DNA of 64,000 nucleotides from Macrostomum hystrix (GCA_950097015.1 CATNEN010000001.1:5379001-5443000), one strand, 5' to 3'. Numbered from the stretch's first letter, positions 34,201-44,267 are shown. The notes: generated by a model not told the origin, from the sequence alone. Program-made: numbers and translations.

Positions 34201-37200
34201 AATCCCAACCTTCAAACTGTATCCCAAAATCCCAACCTATAAACTGGTATCCCATAATACTAACTTCAAACTGGCATCCCATAAGCCCAACTTCAAACTG
34301 GCATCCCATAATCCCAACTATATCCCATAGTTCTAAATCCTAACCAATAAAACAGATACTATAATTATAACTGACAGCCAACAAAGTGATTTCTAAATGT
34401 AGAGAGTTGTAAAATGTGCTTTTTGCTTAACGCGCTACTTAAAGTAATGCCATAAGGAACTCTTAGCTACAACATTTAATCTATTTTTAGGAATGAGTCA
34501 TACGCTATTTTTAGAAACAGTCATGTGACATGAAACCGGAGAACCGGTTCTTGACAGCTGTGTTTGCTTGAATTCCAAATATGGTAAAGCAAACAATTAT
34601 GACTCATCGGGTTCTGCGTCTGTGTTTGCACTGTATTCCAAATATGGTAAAAACTCACAATCATGACTCACTAAACAAATATGTGTGACCTAAGTAAACA
34701 CCCGGTAGTAGAACCGGTTTTTCCCCAAGGTTTTGCTATAAATACAAGCGAAAATCCGAGCTAAAAATTCAGACTCGGAGCGGTCCACCGGACTTCAAAA
34801 CACCTTACGAAGAAGAGGACTCATCTCTGAGGGAAAGACAAGTGGTAAGCGCTTTATTAGACAGAGTTACTTATTGCTAGCAATAGTTGTTGAATTGAAC
34901 TAAGTTTACGAGAGCCACATATCGTCGATAAATTTGAGAAAGGCCTCCTTGTTTCCTAGGATACATTCCTAGAGGATTATTGATTGATTTGATTTGAGTT
35001 ATCCGTTATCTTTCGGAGGTAACGAAGAAGACGCCCTTCAGGAGGACCTATCAGAGATATACAAGAGAGATTTCAATTGTTCACTAGGGCGCACGTTTCT
35101 ATTGTGAATTCCGAGCTCGAGGAAACCGAAAAGTAATCTGATTCGCTCTCGTCATTTATTGGCCAACAGACAAACTCAAGCAGCTGCCAAGAAGACAAAG
35201 AAGACAAGACTACAAAGACTCAAGAAACGTAGACTCGAAACCTCACGGTCGACCAGAACAAGAAGAAGGAGAACTTACCGGACTACAAGGATCCAGAAGA
35301 CTATAAACTACTTAAGGAAGAAGAAGCAATCGCAGTAAGTGTCACGTGACTGTTATAAATTCCTAGGCAATTGTTCCCCATTGTCTAGAAGTGGGAGTTT
35401 CGTGTGTCTGATCAACACGCAAAACTCTTCAACTGGTGATCTCGCCCAGGCCCTGCAATCAAGCCCAGGCCGAGATACAAAACATTTTTTGCGGTACCCC
35501 TTTCGAATTGTTTTAACATAAAAAAAGGAAAAAAAATTTTTTGCAACTTATTAATTTTGCTTTTGATTTAAAATAATCCACCGTTTCATAAAAATTTTGT
35601 TGCGTCATCCCTCTGAAAAATTTTGCTGTCCCTACCGGATATTGTTTGCACATAAGCCACACGCGTCACTTCGCTCTATTGTTTGCACACCTGGGAATCG
35701 CGCGACTGAACTCACCGGCTCACATTTCAATAACCCATTTTCAGCGTTGAAAGCGGCATACGTTCCCTGCTTTGTATAAATTTTTCTCCCTTGTCCTGAG
35801 TAAATAATTCCTCTGTGTAAACCATTTTCATTTGCTGATACACACGCACACGCACACACACACACACTTTTTATTCACACTAAATCTTGTCAGAGAAGTC
35901 AATCTGGACGAACCCTTGAACATCGATCCAGAACTTGAATTATTTCCGTTCCCAGTTGCGAATATGGCACGAAGAAACTATCAGGTCCATCGTGACATTA
36001 AGGAAACGGTCGGAATGTATACAATGGATAAAGATTTCAACACATTCATTGATCACTTTGATTTGGTCTCACGCGAATATGGATTACAGAATGCAGAGAA
36101 AGCACTCCTACTACCTCCACTGTTACAAGGAACAGCTCGAGAAATCTATGGAAAATTGACAGCTGCAGTACAACAAGATTATCAAGCTCTAGTTACCCAA
36201 CTGAGAGCACAATTCGCACGATGTGGAACAAACAGATCGGTACTCCTTCATAAACTTCATAATCGAAAAATGAGTCCCACTGAGAGTTTTCTCACCTTTG
36301 TTGATGACATCCGTAAGATCGTCAAAGCATTACATCAGCCTCCACCATTGGATCAAGGAGCTCAACCTATAGGACCTGCCGAATCAGCTGCACGAGAAAG
36401 ACAACGTCTTGAAGACCGGGAACAAAGCTTAATACTTCATGTGATTAATAACGCACAGCCTACTTTGCGAGATAGACTGCTGAGAGAAACTATTAACACA
36501 GAGGAACAACTGCTCCGTTGTGGAATGCAATGGGAAGCTAGCGCACCTCTTATGACTACTCATAATAGTGACACGACACAACTAGCAGAACAATTAAGCA
36601 AACTCATGCAGCAACACCAAACTTCTGCTATTGTACCACAACAGCAGAGATATTCCTATCCACAACCACAACAGAGATACTTGCACACATCAACTTGTTA
36701 CACCTGTGGAAGGATCGGTCATTATGCTAGAGACTGCAGATCACGTGGCAACCCACGTTCATACAATGACAATAGACAGACCAATTGGACTCATCCTCCA
36801 AGACAGCCTTCAAACCGTAATTGGACAAATAGTCGACAACAAGATAGCAGACCATCTAATGCCATCGTACCTTATCGTCAACAAAGAAATCCTCCACCTC
36901 CAAGACAACCAACGCAAGTCCGTCGACAATACACTCAAGCTATTGAGCCTGAATACACTCAAACTATTGAACCAAAGTTCAAGATTGAAGATCTTATGCC
37001 AGACTTTTCCGTCAATGTTCTTGATGAACTTGAGAAACAAAAGAAGGAGCAAGAAATCAATGACCTTCATCTGGACAACGATGGTGCAGCCTATATTACT
37101 ATAATCGAAAGCGACCATTCGAAAGAGCCGCCCATGCCACAAAAGGAAACAGAGGATACAGAAGAAAACAATTTTTACTACAACAATGAGTCAACACAGG

Positions 37201-40200
37201 AAATACAGAACGACAACACAAGCAACGACAGCAGCTGCATAATGGGTTCATTGTTTGAAGAATTATCGATTCCCTCGCCAAGAGAAAGTGTTGCCTTCAA
37301 CACCTGTCAACACATTGAACGAAAACAAGTACAACAACAAATCAAAGGATTATTCAAAATTCCAACGATGAGTGATCTTTCAAAAATTCTGCAAAACAAA
37401 GAAGGCATAGATGAATTGTCCACATCCACAGAAAGGAATAATGAGGACCACAGTGCGAAAAATTCACACAACACGTCTGAAGAAAACATCAGCATGCTAC
37501 AAATTTTAGTCGATGACATCGACTTGACAGAGACACCGCCTTCGACACCCAAGTACAAACCTGATCCCGAATACGAAAACATAACCCCTGTCAATTCATC
37601 TGAAGGACAGAATGGACACGATAAAGCAGTGAATACCGAATCATACTACTCGAAGCACGATAGATCTTCTCAGACTAAAAGTGACTACAATACGTCGATG
37701 GAAAATGATGATGATCATATCTATGATGAACCAACAACATGGATCGACATGAGAACGGATACTACAAGTACCGTACTGCAAACTCTCAATACACCATTAA
37801 CATTCAATATGAAACAACCAACCTGGTATAACCAACAAACCAGACCATCAGGATGCAACAACCCATGGCACTTTTCTATGCGCCTTACTCCACCAATTGG
37901 AGAGACAGAAGACCAACGATATTCAATAAACACCAATAAACCGACACCACCAACCAAAGTGAAGAAAAAGAAACGACACATACTGATAAGATGGTTGTTT
38001 TCAGCCATCGTGATGTTGCTTCTCCCGACAGTTGTACCATCTTCAGTGCCCATGATTTGCCCTACTGATGCCAACATCCAACCAGTCATCTACAAAATAC
38101 CAACGGAAATCAAGTGCAGTTACTTTAAAACTAATCAAACAAAACCTATTCCATTAACGATCGATGTCTACAAAGCAAACACAAAGAAACATAGACAATA
38201 TGGTATTATCTGTTTCCGAGATAAACATGAACTAGAAAAGGTTTGGTACATCCAATGGAATCGCATCCGATTCTGGCAAACAGCACTGCCTGTCACACAA
38301 GAAGAATGCCTCCAGTGGAACCAAACATTATTTTCTAAAGATGGAGAACTTCATGCCGATGAGAAAATTGGAAACTCTCAACTCTTCAGGACCAAGAACA
38401 GTGCGAACGGTAGATATGTCCATTGGAACGAATACATATGGCCACGTTACACCACGACAAACAGTTACTTAATCCGGAAAGTCTTGTTTTACCACAATCC
38501 ATTTGAAAACATGGAATCTCTACAATTATCAATGGAAGATTGCAAGTACAATACAGGGTTCTGCGAAACAGCAAAACTCTGGAACGAAGCAGTATGGCAA
38601 GTACCGCTGGCTCCAACATACCATCAAAATTACAGATGGCAAATTGAACATCGACACAGCCCATACTATGAGATTACAGAATACCAACGACAGTACTTCG
38701 TTGCATGGAAAGTTGAACCGAATATTGATTGTAAATTCCAGAAGTACCATACAATAAAAGGAAGTCTACTGTCAAATACCTTCCTTGCGAGTACGTCGGA
38801 TTTTGCCCTAACTTTTCCAAAAAAAGCCAAGTATCTCCAAATTAACTGCAAGGAGAACTCTAAAAAACTTCTAGTGTCTGAACAAGAGATACCGCTCGAA
38901 TTACGTGATATGGATGAGGATACCTTTATGAGACTGGTCAATGGTACTTATTCAACAAGAACCAACACAGTTCGGAAAAGGAGAGAACTACAAAGACCAT
39001 CAATGGTTTCTGCACGACTACTAGCGGCAAAACTCGCAGCAATGGAACATAACCTACATAAAGAACTAAACTACTTGCACAAATCACTGATCCAACTGAC
39101 TTGTAGAATGCACGAAACTGCACTTAACTATGCACGACAAAACTATTATGTCAATCCAACGTCTACATTCAGAAAAATCACAGGGATTCAAGATGCTTTA
39201 GCTATCCCCATCTCTGGCCATCTGTTGATTTACAAATGTGTGCCACTGCATCATTTTAATATCTTGCCATCAAACACATCAACTACGTGCTACGATAAAC
39301 CCAGAATCGAAGCTTACTACAATGGGAAACGAATTCAAGGATTTCTAGATACTGTGCACAATATAATTGTTGGAACTGCAATCCCGAGACCCTGCACTGA
39401 CGCAGTCAACTATTTCAACATTAATAATAAACTACACAAGGTCTCAACAACTGGGCACATTACAAACATCACTGGTATGCAAGCTATTATCGACGAAACA
39501 TACGAACTATCGGACCTACAGCTCAAGATAAATAAGACCACCTATAAACCATTTGGTGACATCAAACTTGACGAAATCACACCAGGATGGACAATTAATG
39601 ATTTTCTTCAAGTTTTTATCGCCCAACGACAGATGATGAACAAGCTCTTTACCCAACACAACCAACAGGACAAAGAACAATCCTTTTCGACAGGATTCAT
39701 CATACATAACGCAATAGGATCCTTTTGGTCGAATAGCTTTCTCGATTTACTCCAAGGAAAAGGAAGTTACTATCAGGGATTCATCTTCTCCAGTGCATGC
39801 ATTGTATGGATTCACCTTGCACTAATGATCTTTATCACAGCAGTACGATGCGTAGCACGAGCCTATCCAGCAAAACAACGGATTTTCCAAATTGACAAAC
39901 AACAAGAAACTACTATATCCACCGAAAAAATTGAAGAAACTCTACTACAAGATCAAAGAAAACAATTATTGCCAACAACACCAAACACACCTAAACAACA
40001 TGATCTATGGGTGAACAAAAATCCAAACACTTTTCTTCTACTTACATTCACTATTGCCTCTTAATTACAATTTTGTCTACAATTACCACTAACTAATACG
40101 TTCGTAGCTGGTAACTATTGCTACTGCTCGGTGATGGTATTCACTCTCACGCTTTAGGAACAAGTTTTAAATCGAATTATCCACTGTTTCACTATGTTTT

Positions 40201-42039
40201 TGTAAATCTATAAAATTCTACCACACAACTGTTTCAACAAATACGTACATATAAGTATATTCTCCTAAATTTTTATGCCAAATTTTAATTCTCAACAATA
40301 AATTCGGGACGAATTTTTTCGTAAAAAAGGGAGATATTGTAGAGAGTTGTAAAATGTGCTTTTTGCTTAACGCGCTACTTAAAGTAATGCCATAAGGAAC
40401 TCTTAGCTACAACATTTAATCTATTTTTAGGAATGAGTCATACGCTATTTTTAGAAACAGTCATGTGACATGAAACCGGAGAACCGGTTCTTGACAGCTG
40501 TGTTTGCTTGAATTCCAAATATGGTAAAGCAAACAATTATGACTCATCGGGTTCTGCGTCTGTGTTTGCACTGTATTCCAAATATGGTAAAAACTCACAA
40601 TCATGACTCACTAAACAAATATGTGTGACCTAAGTAAACACCCGGTAGTAGAACCGGTTTTTCCCCAAGGTTTTGCTATAAATACAAGCGAAAATCCGAG
40701 CTAAAAATTCAGACTCGGAGCGGTCCACCGGACTTCAAAACACCTTACGAAGAAGAGGACTCATCTCTGAGGGAAAGACAAGTGGTAAGCGCTTTATTAG
40801 ACAGAGTTACTTATTGCTAGCAATAGTTGTTGAATTGAACTAAGTTTACGAGAGCCACATATCGTCGATAAATTTGAGAAAGGCCTCCTTGTTTCCTAGG
40901 ATACATTCCTAGAGGATTATTGATTGATTTGATTTGAGTTATCCGTTATCTTTCGGAGGTAACGAAGAAGACGCCCTTCAGGAGGACCTATCAGAGATAT
41001 ACAAGAGAGATTTCAATTGTTCACTAGGGCGCACGTTTCTATTGTGAATTCCGAGCTCGAGGAAACCGAAAAGTAATCTGATTCGCTCTCGTCATTTATT
41101 GGCCAACAGACAAACTCAAGCAGCTGCCAAGAAGACAAAGAAGACAAGACTACAAAGACTCAAGAAACGTAGACTCGAAACCTCACGGTCGACCAGAACA
41201 AGAAGAAGGAGAACTTACCGGACTACAAGGATCCAGAAGACTATAAACTACTTAAGGAAGAAGAAGCAATCGCAGTAAGTGTCACGTGACTGTTATAAAT
41301 TCCTAGGCAATTGTTCCCCATTGTCTAGAAGTGGGAGTTTCGTGTGTCTGATCAACACGCAAAACTCTTCACTAAAGTTCCGAATGCCCACTACCTAAAA
41401 GTGATAGTTTTTAAGCTACAAAATGAAATTCCCTGTTTCTTTATCCTAAAAGAATTATCCAGGTGATAATAACATTGCATCACTTACCTGAAGCATCCAA
41501 TCCCCAATCTGTCTAAACGCTAATCGATGACAATTCTGCAGTAAGGTATCAAACACCACCTGGGCTGTTGGCAGGCCGCAAGGCATACGGTGTACAATCT
41601 TCTCCATCAGTTGAGTACCTCTGGCGCCGCTTCTATCAATCGTGTCCAAAAGTTCGGCCAAGGCTGGGAATAATAAATGGAATTCTTCTAATCGGCATTG
41701 GACATAGTTCAACGATAGATAAGGATCGGCAATTAGTTCGGCTTCGAGATCAATCAGGCGACTCCGATAAGATTCTAGACAATTGTCTAATGCGTCACTA
41801 AATACTTTGGCGTACAAACCGCAGTTGGGCTTATCAGATTCCAAATAATTTGATCGATCGATTATGAATTCTTGAAATCTTATATAGTAAGCTCCTAGCT
41901 GGCATAGTCTATTGATTAGTGGCACCTCGGACGGACTGACAAATGGTAGATTATCAATTAGACGTAGACTACCCGATTGGTTCTGTTGGATTACAGAACC
42001 GGGACAGCCGTAGAGAGCTAGCAAAAGTTCATGTAGCAT
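28252..42039 (-). CDS. TUBGCP4: Gamma-tubulin complex component 4 (GCP4)
   Basis: Subunit of the gamma-tubulin ring complex that nucleates microtubules at centrosomes. Five exons join in phase: 42039-41488, 33325-32939, 32265-31880, 31020-30744 and 28620-28252; product 656 aa (human about 667). It opens with MLHELLLALYG and the N-terminal GRIP1-type segment (NRLCQLGAYYIRF, then a QLLFP-like region and GLP). The middle contains AYLPLTLAQRILFVGEAV and the GRIP2-type block IKDFYLMGRGEFYLAFID. The C-terminal half has VFRFLLTVKRVQ, VDNLVYYLQVDVIDSRF, AHDQFVTALAAQSFL and NQLLLRLDFNRFF. All are landmarks of GCP4, one of the smallest GCPs. A short poly-Ala run encoded by a GCA repeat precedes the stop. 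Intron 1 (8.16 kb) contains a complete LTR element in the opposite orientation, and every intron contains its own minisatellite. The gene has far fewer introns than vertebrate orthologues. Confidence 0.95.
28690..29487. repeat. 21-bp minisatellite in TUBGCP4 intron 4
   Basis: About 38 copies of a 21-base unit around ccctcgataattcatgcttc, with a variant block (ctagacaattcatgtttcgc). A block of about 150 bp is itself duplicated (around 29,090-29,240 and 29,250-29,400), giving a higher-order structure. Open frames on both strands here are artefacts of the multiple-of-three period. Confidence 0.94.
29488..30072. other. Unique part of TUBGCP4 intron 4
   Basis: AT-rich intronic DNA between two minisatellites; nothing recognisable. 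Confidence 0.5.
30073..30715. repeat. 19-21-bp minisatellite in TUBGCP4 intron 4
   Basis: About 33 copies of gtgagattcgatcagtgggg and length variants (gtg, gggtg, gaggtg junctions), ending 28 bases before exon 4. Each copy contains a GTGAGA word, but on the strand opposite to the gene. Confidence 0.94.
31200..31835. repeat. Degenerate 60-70-bp repeat in TUBGCP4 intron 3
   Basis: About ten diverged copies sharing ttctgattggctaaaagaac, cttcttgagtctgattggct and related words. Each copy holds a GATTGG (inverted CCAAT) site. Weakly periodic. Confidence 0.75.
32300..32905. repeat. 28-29-bp minisatellite in TUBGCP4 intron 2
   Basis: Pyrimidine-rich unit containing tctaccactctactcaaacc, then tactcggta. 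Degenerate on the left (ttcagaa variants) and more regular at 32,690-32,880. It ends close to the donor site of exon 2 at 32,938. Confidence 0.85.
33405..34325. repeat. 27-bp minisatellite in TUBGCP4 intron 1
   Basis: About 34 copies of a 27-base unit with the core ggtatcccataatcccaact followed by ttaaact, with ctacaaactg variants. The LTR retroelement is inserted about 70 bp beyond its right end. Open frames on both strands are repeat artefacts. Confidence 0.94.
34398..35431 (+). repeat. 5' long terminal repeat
   Basis: 1,034-bp LTR bounded by TG and CA. A TATA box (tataaat) is at 34,737-34,743, so transcription probably starts near 34,765-34,775, leaving a long R-U5 of more than 600 bp rich in aagaagac-type words. 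A canonical AATAAA was not seen within it. Confidence 0.95.
35434..35450 (+). other. Candidate tRNA primer-binding site
   Basis: Two bases after the 5' LTR comes TGGTGATCTCGCCCAGG. It starts with the TGG complementary to a tRNA CCA end, at the expected place for minus-strand priming. The matching tRNA was not identified; the implied acceptor stem would be GAUCUCG. Confidence 0.6.
35964..40064 (+). CDS. Gag-Env-like fusion polyprotein of the LTR element, 1,366 aa
   Basis: One uninterrupted frame. The first in-frame ATG is at 35,964 (MARRNYQVHRD); the open frame upstream starts without ATG and crosses a CA microsatellite, so it is treated as 5' UTR. Residues 1 to about 200 resemble a Ty3/gypsy Gag (FIDHF, LLPPLLQGTAREIYGKL, LVTQLRAQF). 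A CCHC zinc knuckle is at 245-258 (C-x2-C-x4-H-x4-C), followed by a basic Pro/Gln tail. Residues about 340-665 form an acidic, disordered-looking linker without an aspartic protease or RT motif. A basic stretch (KVKKKKRH) and hydrophobic segment at about 676-694 could be an internal signal anchor. The following region has many cysteines, six N-glycosylation sequons (about 724, 786, 993, 1104, 1168 and 1190), a furin-type site RKRR at 1004-1007, then a heptad-like helix and a C-terminal membrane helix at about 1271-1294 with a tail of about 70 residues. This is the layout of a class I-type envelope precursor; the exact family is not identified. No stop or frameshift is seen. Confidence 0.85.
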   Translation: MARRNYQVHRDIKETVGMYTMDKDFNTFIDHFDLVSREYGLQNAEKALLLPPLLQGTAREIYGKLTAAVQQDYQALVTQLRAQFARCGTNRSVLLHKLHNRKMSPTESFLTFVDDIRKIVKALHQPPPLDQGAQPIGPAESAARERQRLEDREQSLILHVINNAQPTLRDRLLRETINTEEQLLRCGMQWEASAPLMTTHNSDTTQLAEQLSKLMQQHQTSAIVPQQQRYSYPQPQQRYLHTSTCYTCGRIGHYARDCRSRGNPRSYNDNRQTNWTHPPRQPSNRNWTNSRQQDSRPSNAIVPYRQQRNPPPPRQPTQVRRQYTQAIEPEYTQTIEPKFKIEDLMPDFSVNVLDELEKQKKEQEINDLHLDNDGAAYITIIESDHSKEPPMPQKETEDTEENNFYYNNESTQEIQNDNTSNDSSCIMGSLFEELSIPSPRESVAFNTCQHIERKQVQQQIKGLFKIPTMSDLSKILQNKEGIDELSTSTERNNEDHSAKNSHNTSEENISMLQILVDDIDLTETPPSTPKYKPDPEYENITPVNSSEGQNGHDKAVNTESYYSKHDRSSQTKSDYNTSMENDDDHIYDEPTTWIDMRTDTTSTVLQTLNTPLTFNMKQPTWYNQQTRPSGCNNPWHFSMRLTPPIGETEDQRYSINTNKPTPPTKVKKKKRHILIRWLFSAIVMLLLPTVVPSSVPMICPTDANIQPVIYKIPTEIKCSYFKTNQTKPIPLTIDVYKANTKKHRQYGIICFRDKHELEKVWYIQWNRIRFWQTALPVTQEECLQWNQTLFSKDGELHADEKIGNSQLFRTKNSANGRYVHWNEYIWPRYTTTNSYLIRKVLFYHNPFENMESLQLSMEDCKYNTGFCETAKLWNEAVWQVPLAPTYHQNYRWQIEHRHSPYYEITEYQRQYFVAWKVEPNIDCKFQKYHTIKGSLLSNTFLASTSDFALTFPKKAKYLQINCKENSKKLLVSEQEIPLELRDMDEDTFMRLVNGTYSTRTNTVRKRRELQRPSMVSARLLAAKLAAMEHNLHKELNYLHKSLIQLTCRMHETALNYARQNYYVNPTSTFRKITGIQDALAIPISGHLLIYKCVPLHHFNILPSNTSTTCYDKPRIEAYYNGKRIQGFLDTVHNIIVGTAIPRPCTDAVNYFNINNKLHKVSTTGHITNITGMQAIIDETYELSDLQLKINKTTYKPFGDIKLDEITPGWTINDFLQVFIAQRQMMNKLFTQHNQQDKEQSFSTGFIIHNAIGSFWSNSFLDLLQGKGSYYQGFIFSSACIVWIHLALMIFITAVRCVARAYPAKQRIFQIDKQQETTISTEKIEETLLQDQRKQLLPTTPNTPKQHDLWVNKNPNTFLLLTFTIAS
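40323..40334 (+). other. Polypurine tract
   Basis: aaaaaagggaga lies three bases before the TG of the 3' LTR, the standard position for the plus-strand primer of an LTR element. Confidence 0.75.
40338..41371 (+). repeat. 3' long terminal repeat
   Basis: Same length (1,034 bp) and, on visual line-by-line comparison, identical to the 5' LTR, offset by exactly 5,940 bp. Followed directly by the target duplication ctaaa. Confidence 0.95.
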
Positions 42040-42181
42040 TTATGTTCTCTCTGCTGTTGTTAATATTCGAAAATCGATAATCACCTGTCAAATGTTAGAA
42101 ATTATCGATTTTAATATATAAAGATCTGAATTTGTGTTGCCAACAACTCCAGGCACTATGAAGTTTAAATACCTACCTACC

Positions 42182-43290
42182 TGATGATTTGAGAGGTTGT
42201 TGGTATCTACCTGAGGATCTGAGAGGTTGTTGGTATCTACCTGATGATTTGAGAGGTTGTTGGTATCTACCTGAGGATCTGAGAGGTTGTTGGTATCTAC
42301 CTGATGATTTGAGAGGTTGTTGGTATCTACCTGATGATTTGAGAGGTTGTTGGTATCTACCTGAGGATTTGAGAGGTTGTTGGTATCTACCTGATGATTT
42401 GAGAGGTTGTTGGCATCTACCTGATGATTTGAGAGGTTGTTGGTATCTACCTGAGGATCTGGGAGGCTGTTGGTATCTACCTGAGGATCTGGGAGAATGT
42501 TGGCATCTACCTGAGGATCTGGGAGAATGTTGGTATCTACCTGAGGATCTGGGAGAATGTTGGCATCTACCTGAGGATCTGGGAGAATGTTGGTATCTAC
42601 CTGAGGATCTGGGAGAATGTTGGTATCTACCTGAGGATCTGGGAGAATGTTGGTATCTACCTGAGGATCTGGGAGAATGTTGGCATCTACCTGAGGATCT
42701 GGGAGAATGTTGGTATCTACCTGAGGATCTGGGAGAGTGTTGGTATCTACCTGAGGATCTGGGAGAATGTTGGTATCTACCTGAGGATCTGGGAGAGTGT
42801 TGGTATCTACCTGAGGATCTGGGAGAATGTTGGTATCTACCTGAGGATCTGGGAGAATGTTGGTATCTACCTGAGGATCTGGGAGAATGTTGGTATCTAC
42901 CCGAGGATCTGGGAGAATGTTGGTATCTACCCGAGGATCTGGGATAATGTTGGTATCTAGCTGAGGATCTGGGAGGGTGTTGGTATCTACCTGAGGATCT
43001 GGGAGAATGTTGGTATCTACCTGAGGATCTGGGAGAATGTTGGTATCTACCTGAGGATCTGGGAGAATGTTGGTATCTACCTGAGGATCTGGGAGAATGT
43101 TGGTATCTACCTGAGGATCTGAGAGAATGTTGGTATCTACCTGAGGATCTGGGAGAATGTTGGTATCTACCTGAGGATCTGGGAGAATGTTGGTATCTAC
43201 CTGAGGATCTGGGAGAGTGGTGGTATCTACCTGAGGATCTGGGAGAATGTTGGTATCTACCTGAGGATCTGGGAGAGTGTTATCATCAGG
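42182..43290. repeat. 30-bp minisatellite upstream of TUBGCP4
   Basis: About 37 nearly perfect copies of a 30-base unit, with core tggtatctacctgaggatct then gggagaatgt. The first nine or so copies carry a different second half (gagaggttgt). It begins about 140 bp upstream of the TUBGCP4 start codon, so it is in the promoter or 5' leader. On the gene's strand each unit reads cctcaggtagatacca. The long open frame at 42,189-42,947 is an artefact of the repeat. Confidence 0.95.
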
Positions 43291-43620
43291 GTTGCATATG
43301 CTTGCAGTACGAAGTAAAAAAAACCAGTCACATGTGGTAGAGACTCTTCGTAAAAGCTTGTCTTATTCAGTGGTAAGAAACACATTTGTTTGAGGAATGA
43401 CAGCGCTTTAATAGTAAAAAAATCTGTCTTCTTTTATGGACATTGTATAAAAAATCTGTAAACCGCACTTAGAAAAAATTGTGCAAGAAAAAAGTGGGCA
43501 AAAACAGTCACGGATAATTTAGAACTATTACGATTATAATCAAAGTGCACTTCATTAACATTAGGTGTCTAGGTGTAAGTGGCAGGTTAAAAGTTGCCAG
43601 CATGGAGTTTACCTGTCAAC
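43291..43620. other. Short unique spacer between two arrays
   Basis: About 330 bp, AT-rich, no recognised feature. Confidence 0.5.
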
Positions 43621-43624
43621 TGAG

Positions 43625-44145
43625 AGGGATCAGTTAACTAAGGGGATAATTTTGATAGCTGAAGGGGATAATTTGCCGATTGGGTGGATAATTGGGGATA
43701 ATTTAACTGTAGGGGATAATTTATCAAACAAGGGGTAATTAGCCGAATGATTGGGATTATTAGGCAACTGTGTGGATAATTTGCTAACAATTGGGATAAT
43801 TTGATAACCTAGGGGATAATTTGCCAAATGTGTGGTTAATTTGCAAACCATGGGGATAATTTGATAACCGAGAGGATAATTTGCCAACTGTGGGGATAAT
43901 TAGCCAACTGCGGGGATAATTAGACAACTGTGGGGATAATTAGACAACTGTGGGGATAATTAGCCAACTGTGGGGATAATTAGACAACTGTGGGAATAAT
44001 TTGCAAACCATGGGGATAATTTACCAACTGTGGGGATAATTTGCAAACCATGGGGATAATTTGCCAAATGTGGGGATAATTTGCAAACCATGGGGATAAT
44101 TTGCTAACCGAGGGGATAATTTGCTATATGAGATGGGATAATAAT
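43625..44145. repeat. 20-bp minisatellite downstream of the 2H phosphoesterase
   Basis: About 24 copies of ggggataatttgccaactgt and variants (tagccaactg, tgcaaaccat). Degenerate at the left end. Each unit contains GGATAA. Confidence 0.93.
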
Positions 44146-44267
44146 AGTCGGGAGTAAAAAGTTGTAAAGTTGACACAACTATATCCTTCATTTTTATCCC
44201 CAAGAAAGGAACTAAAGTTGCTGGTGCATTAAAGCTTTAAAAAAGCTGATAAAATAATTCAAGCAAA

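Larger units (their letters stand above)
34398..41371 (+). mobile_element. Complete, very young LTR retroelement lacking pol (gag-env only)
   Basis: 6,974-bp element with two 1,034-bp direct LTRs (34,398-35,431 and 40,338-41,371). They look identical base for base on line-by-line comparison; each starts TGTAGAG and ends CTTCA. It is flanked by a 5-bp target duplication, ctaaa, at 34,393-34,397 and 41,372-41,376. A candidate primer-binding site follows the 5' LTR and a polypurine tract precedes the 3' LTR. The 4.9-kb interior contains one long ORF (35,964-40,064). Its front half resembles a Ty3/gypsy-type Gag with a CCHC knuckle and its back half an envelope-like glycoprotein. I find no protease, reverse transcriptase, RNase H or integrase in any frame, and there is no room for them. 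The element must rely on enzymes supplied from elsewhere. It sits antisense in intron 1 of TUBGCP4. Confidence 0.95.

Noticed and set aside
35832-35963. N-terminal extension of the Gag-Env frame with a Thr-His run
   Set aside because: It begins without an ATG and the Thr-His run is just a CA microsatellite; the first in-frame ATG at 35,964 starts the Gag-like region.
34398-41371. Search for protease, reverse transcriptase, RNase H and integrase in the retroelement
   Set aside because: No D-S/T-G protease motif in context, no YxDD box and no integrase zinc or DDE pattern in any frame; only about 270 bp separate the ORF stop from the 3' LTR.
42189-42947. 252-codon plus-strand frame
   Set aside because: Translation of the 30-bp minisatellite, no non-repeat sequence, no homology.
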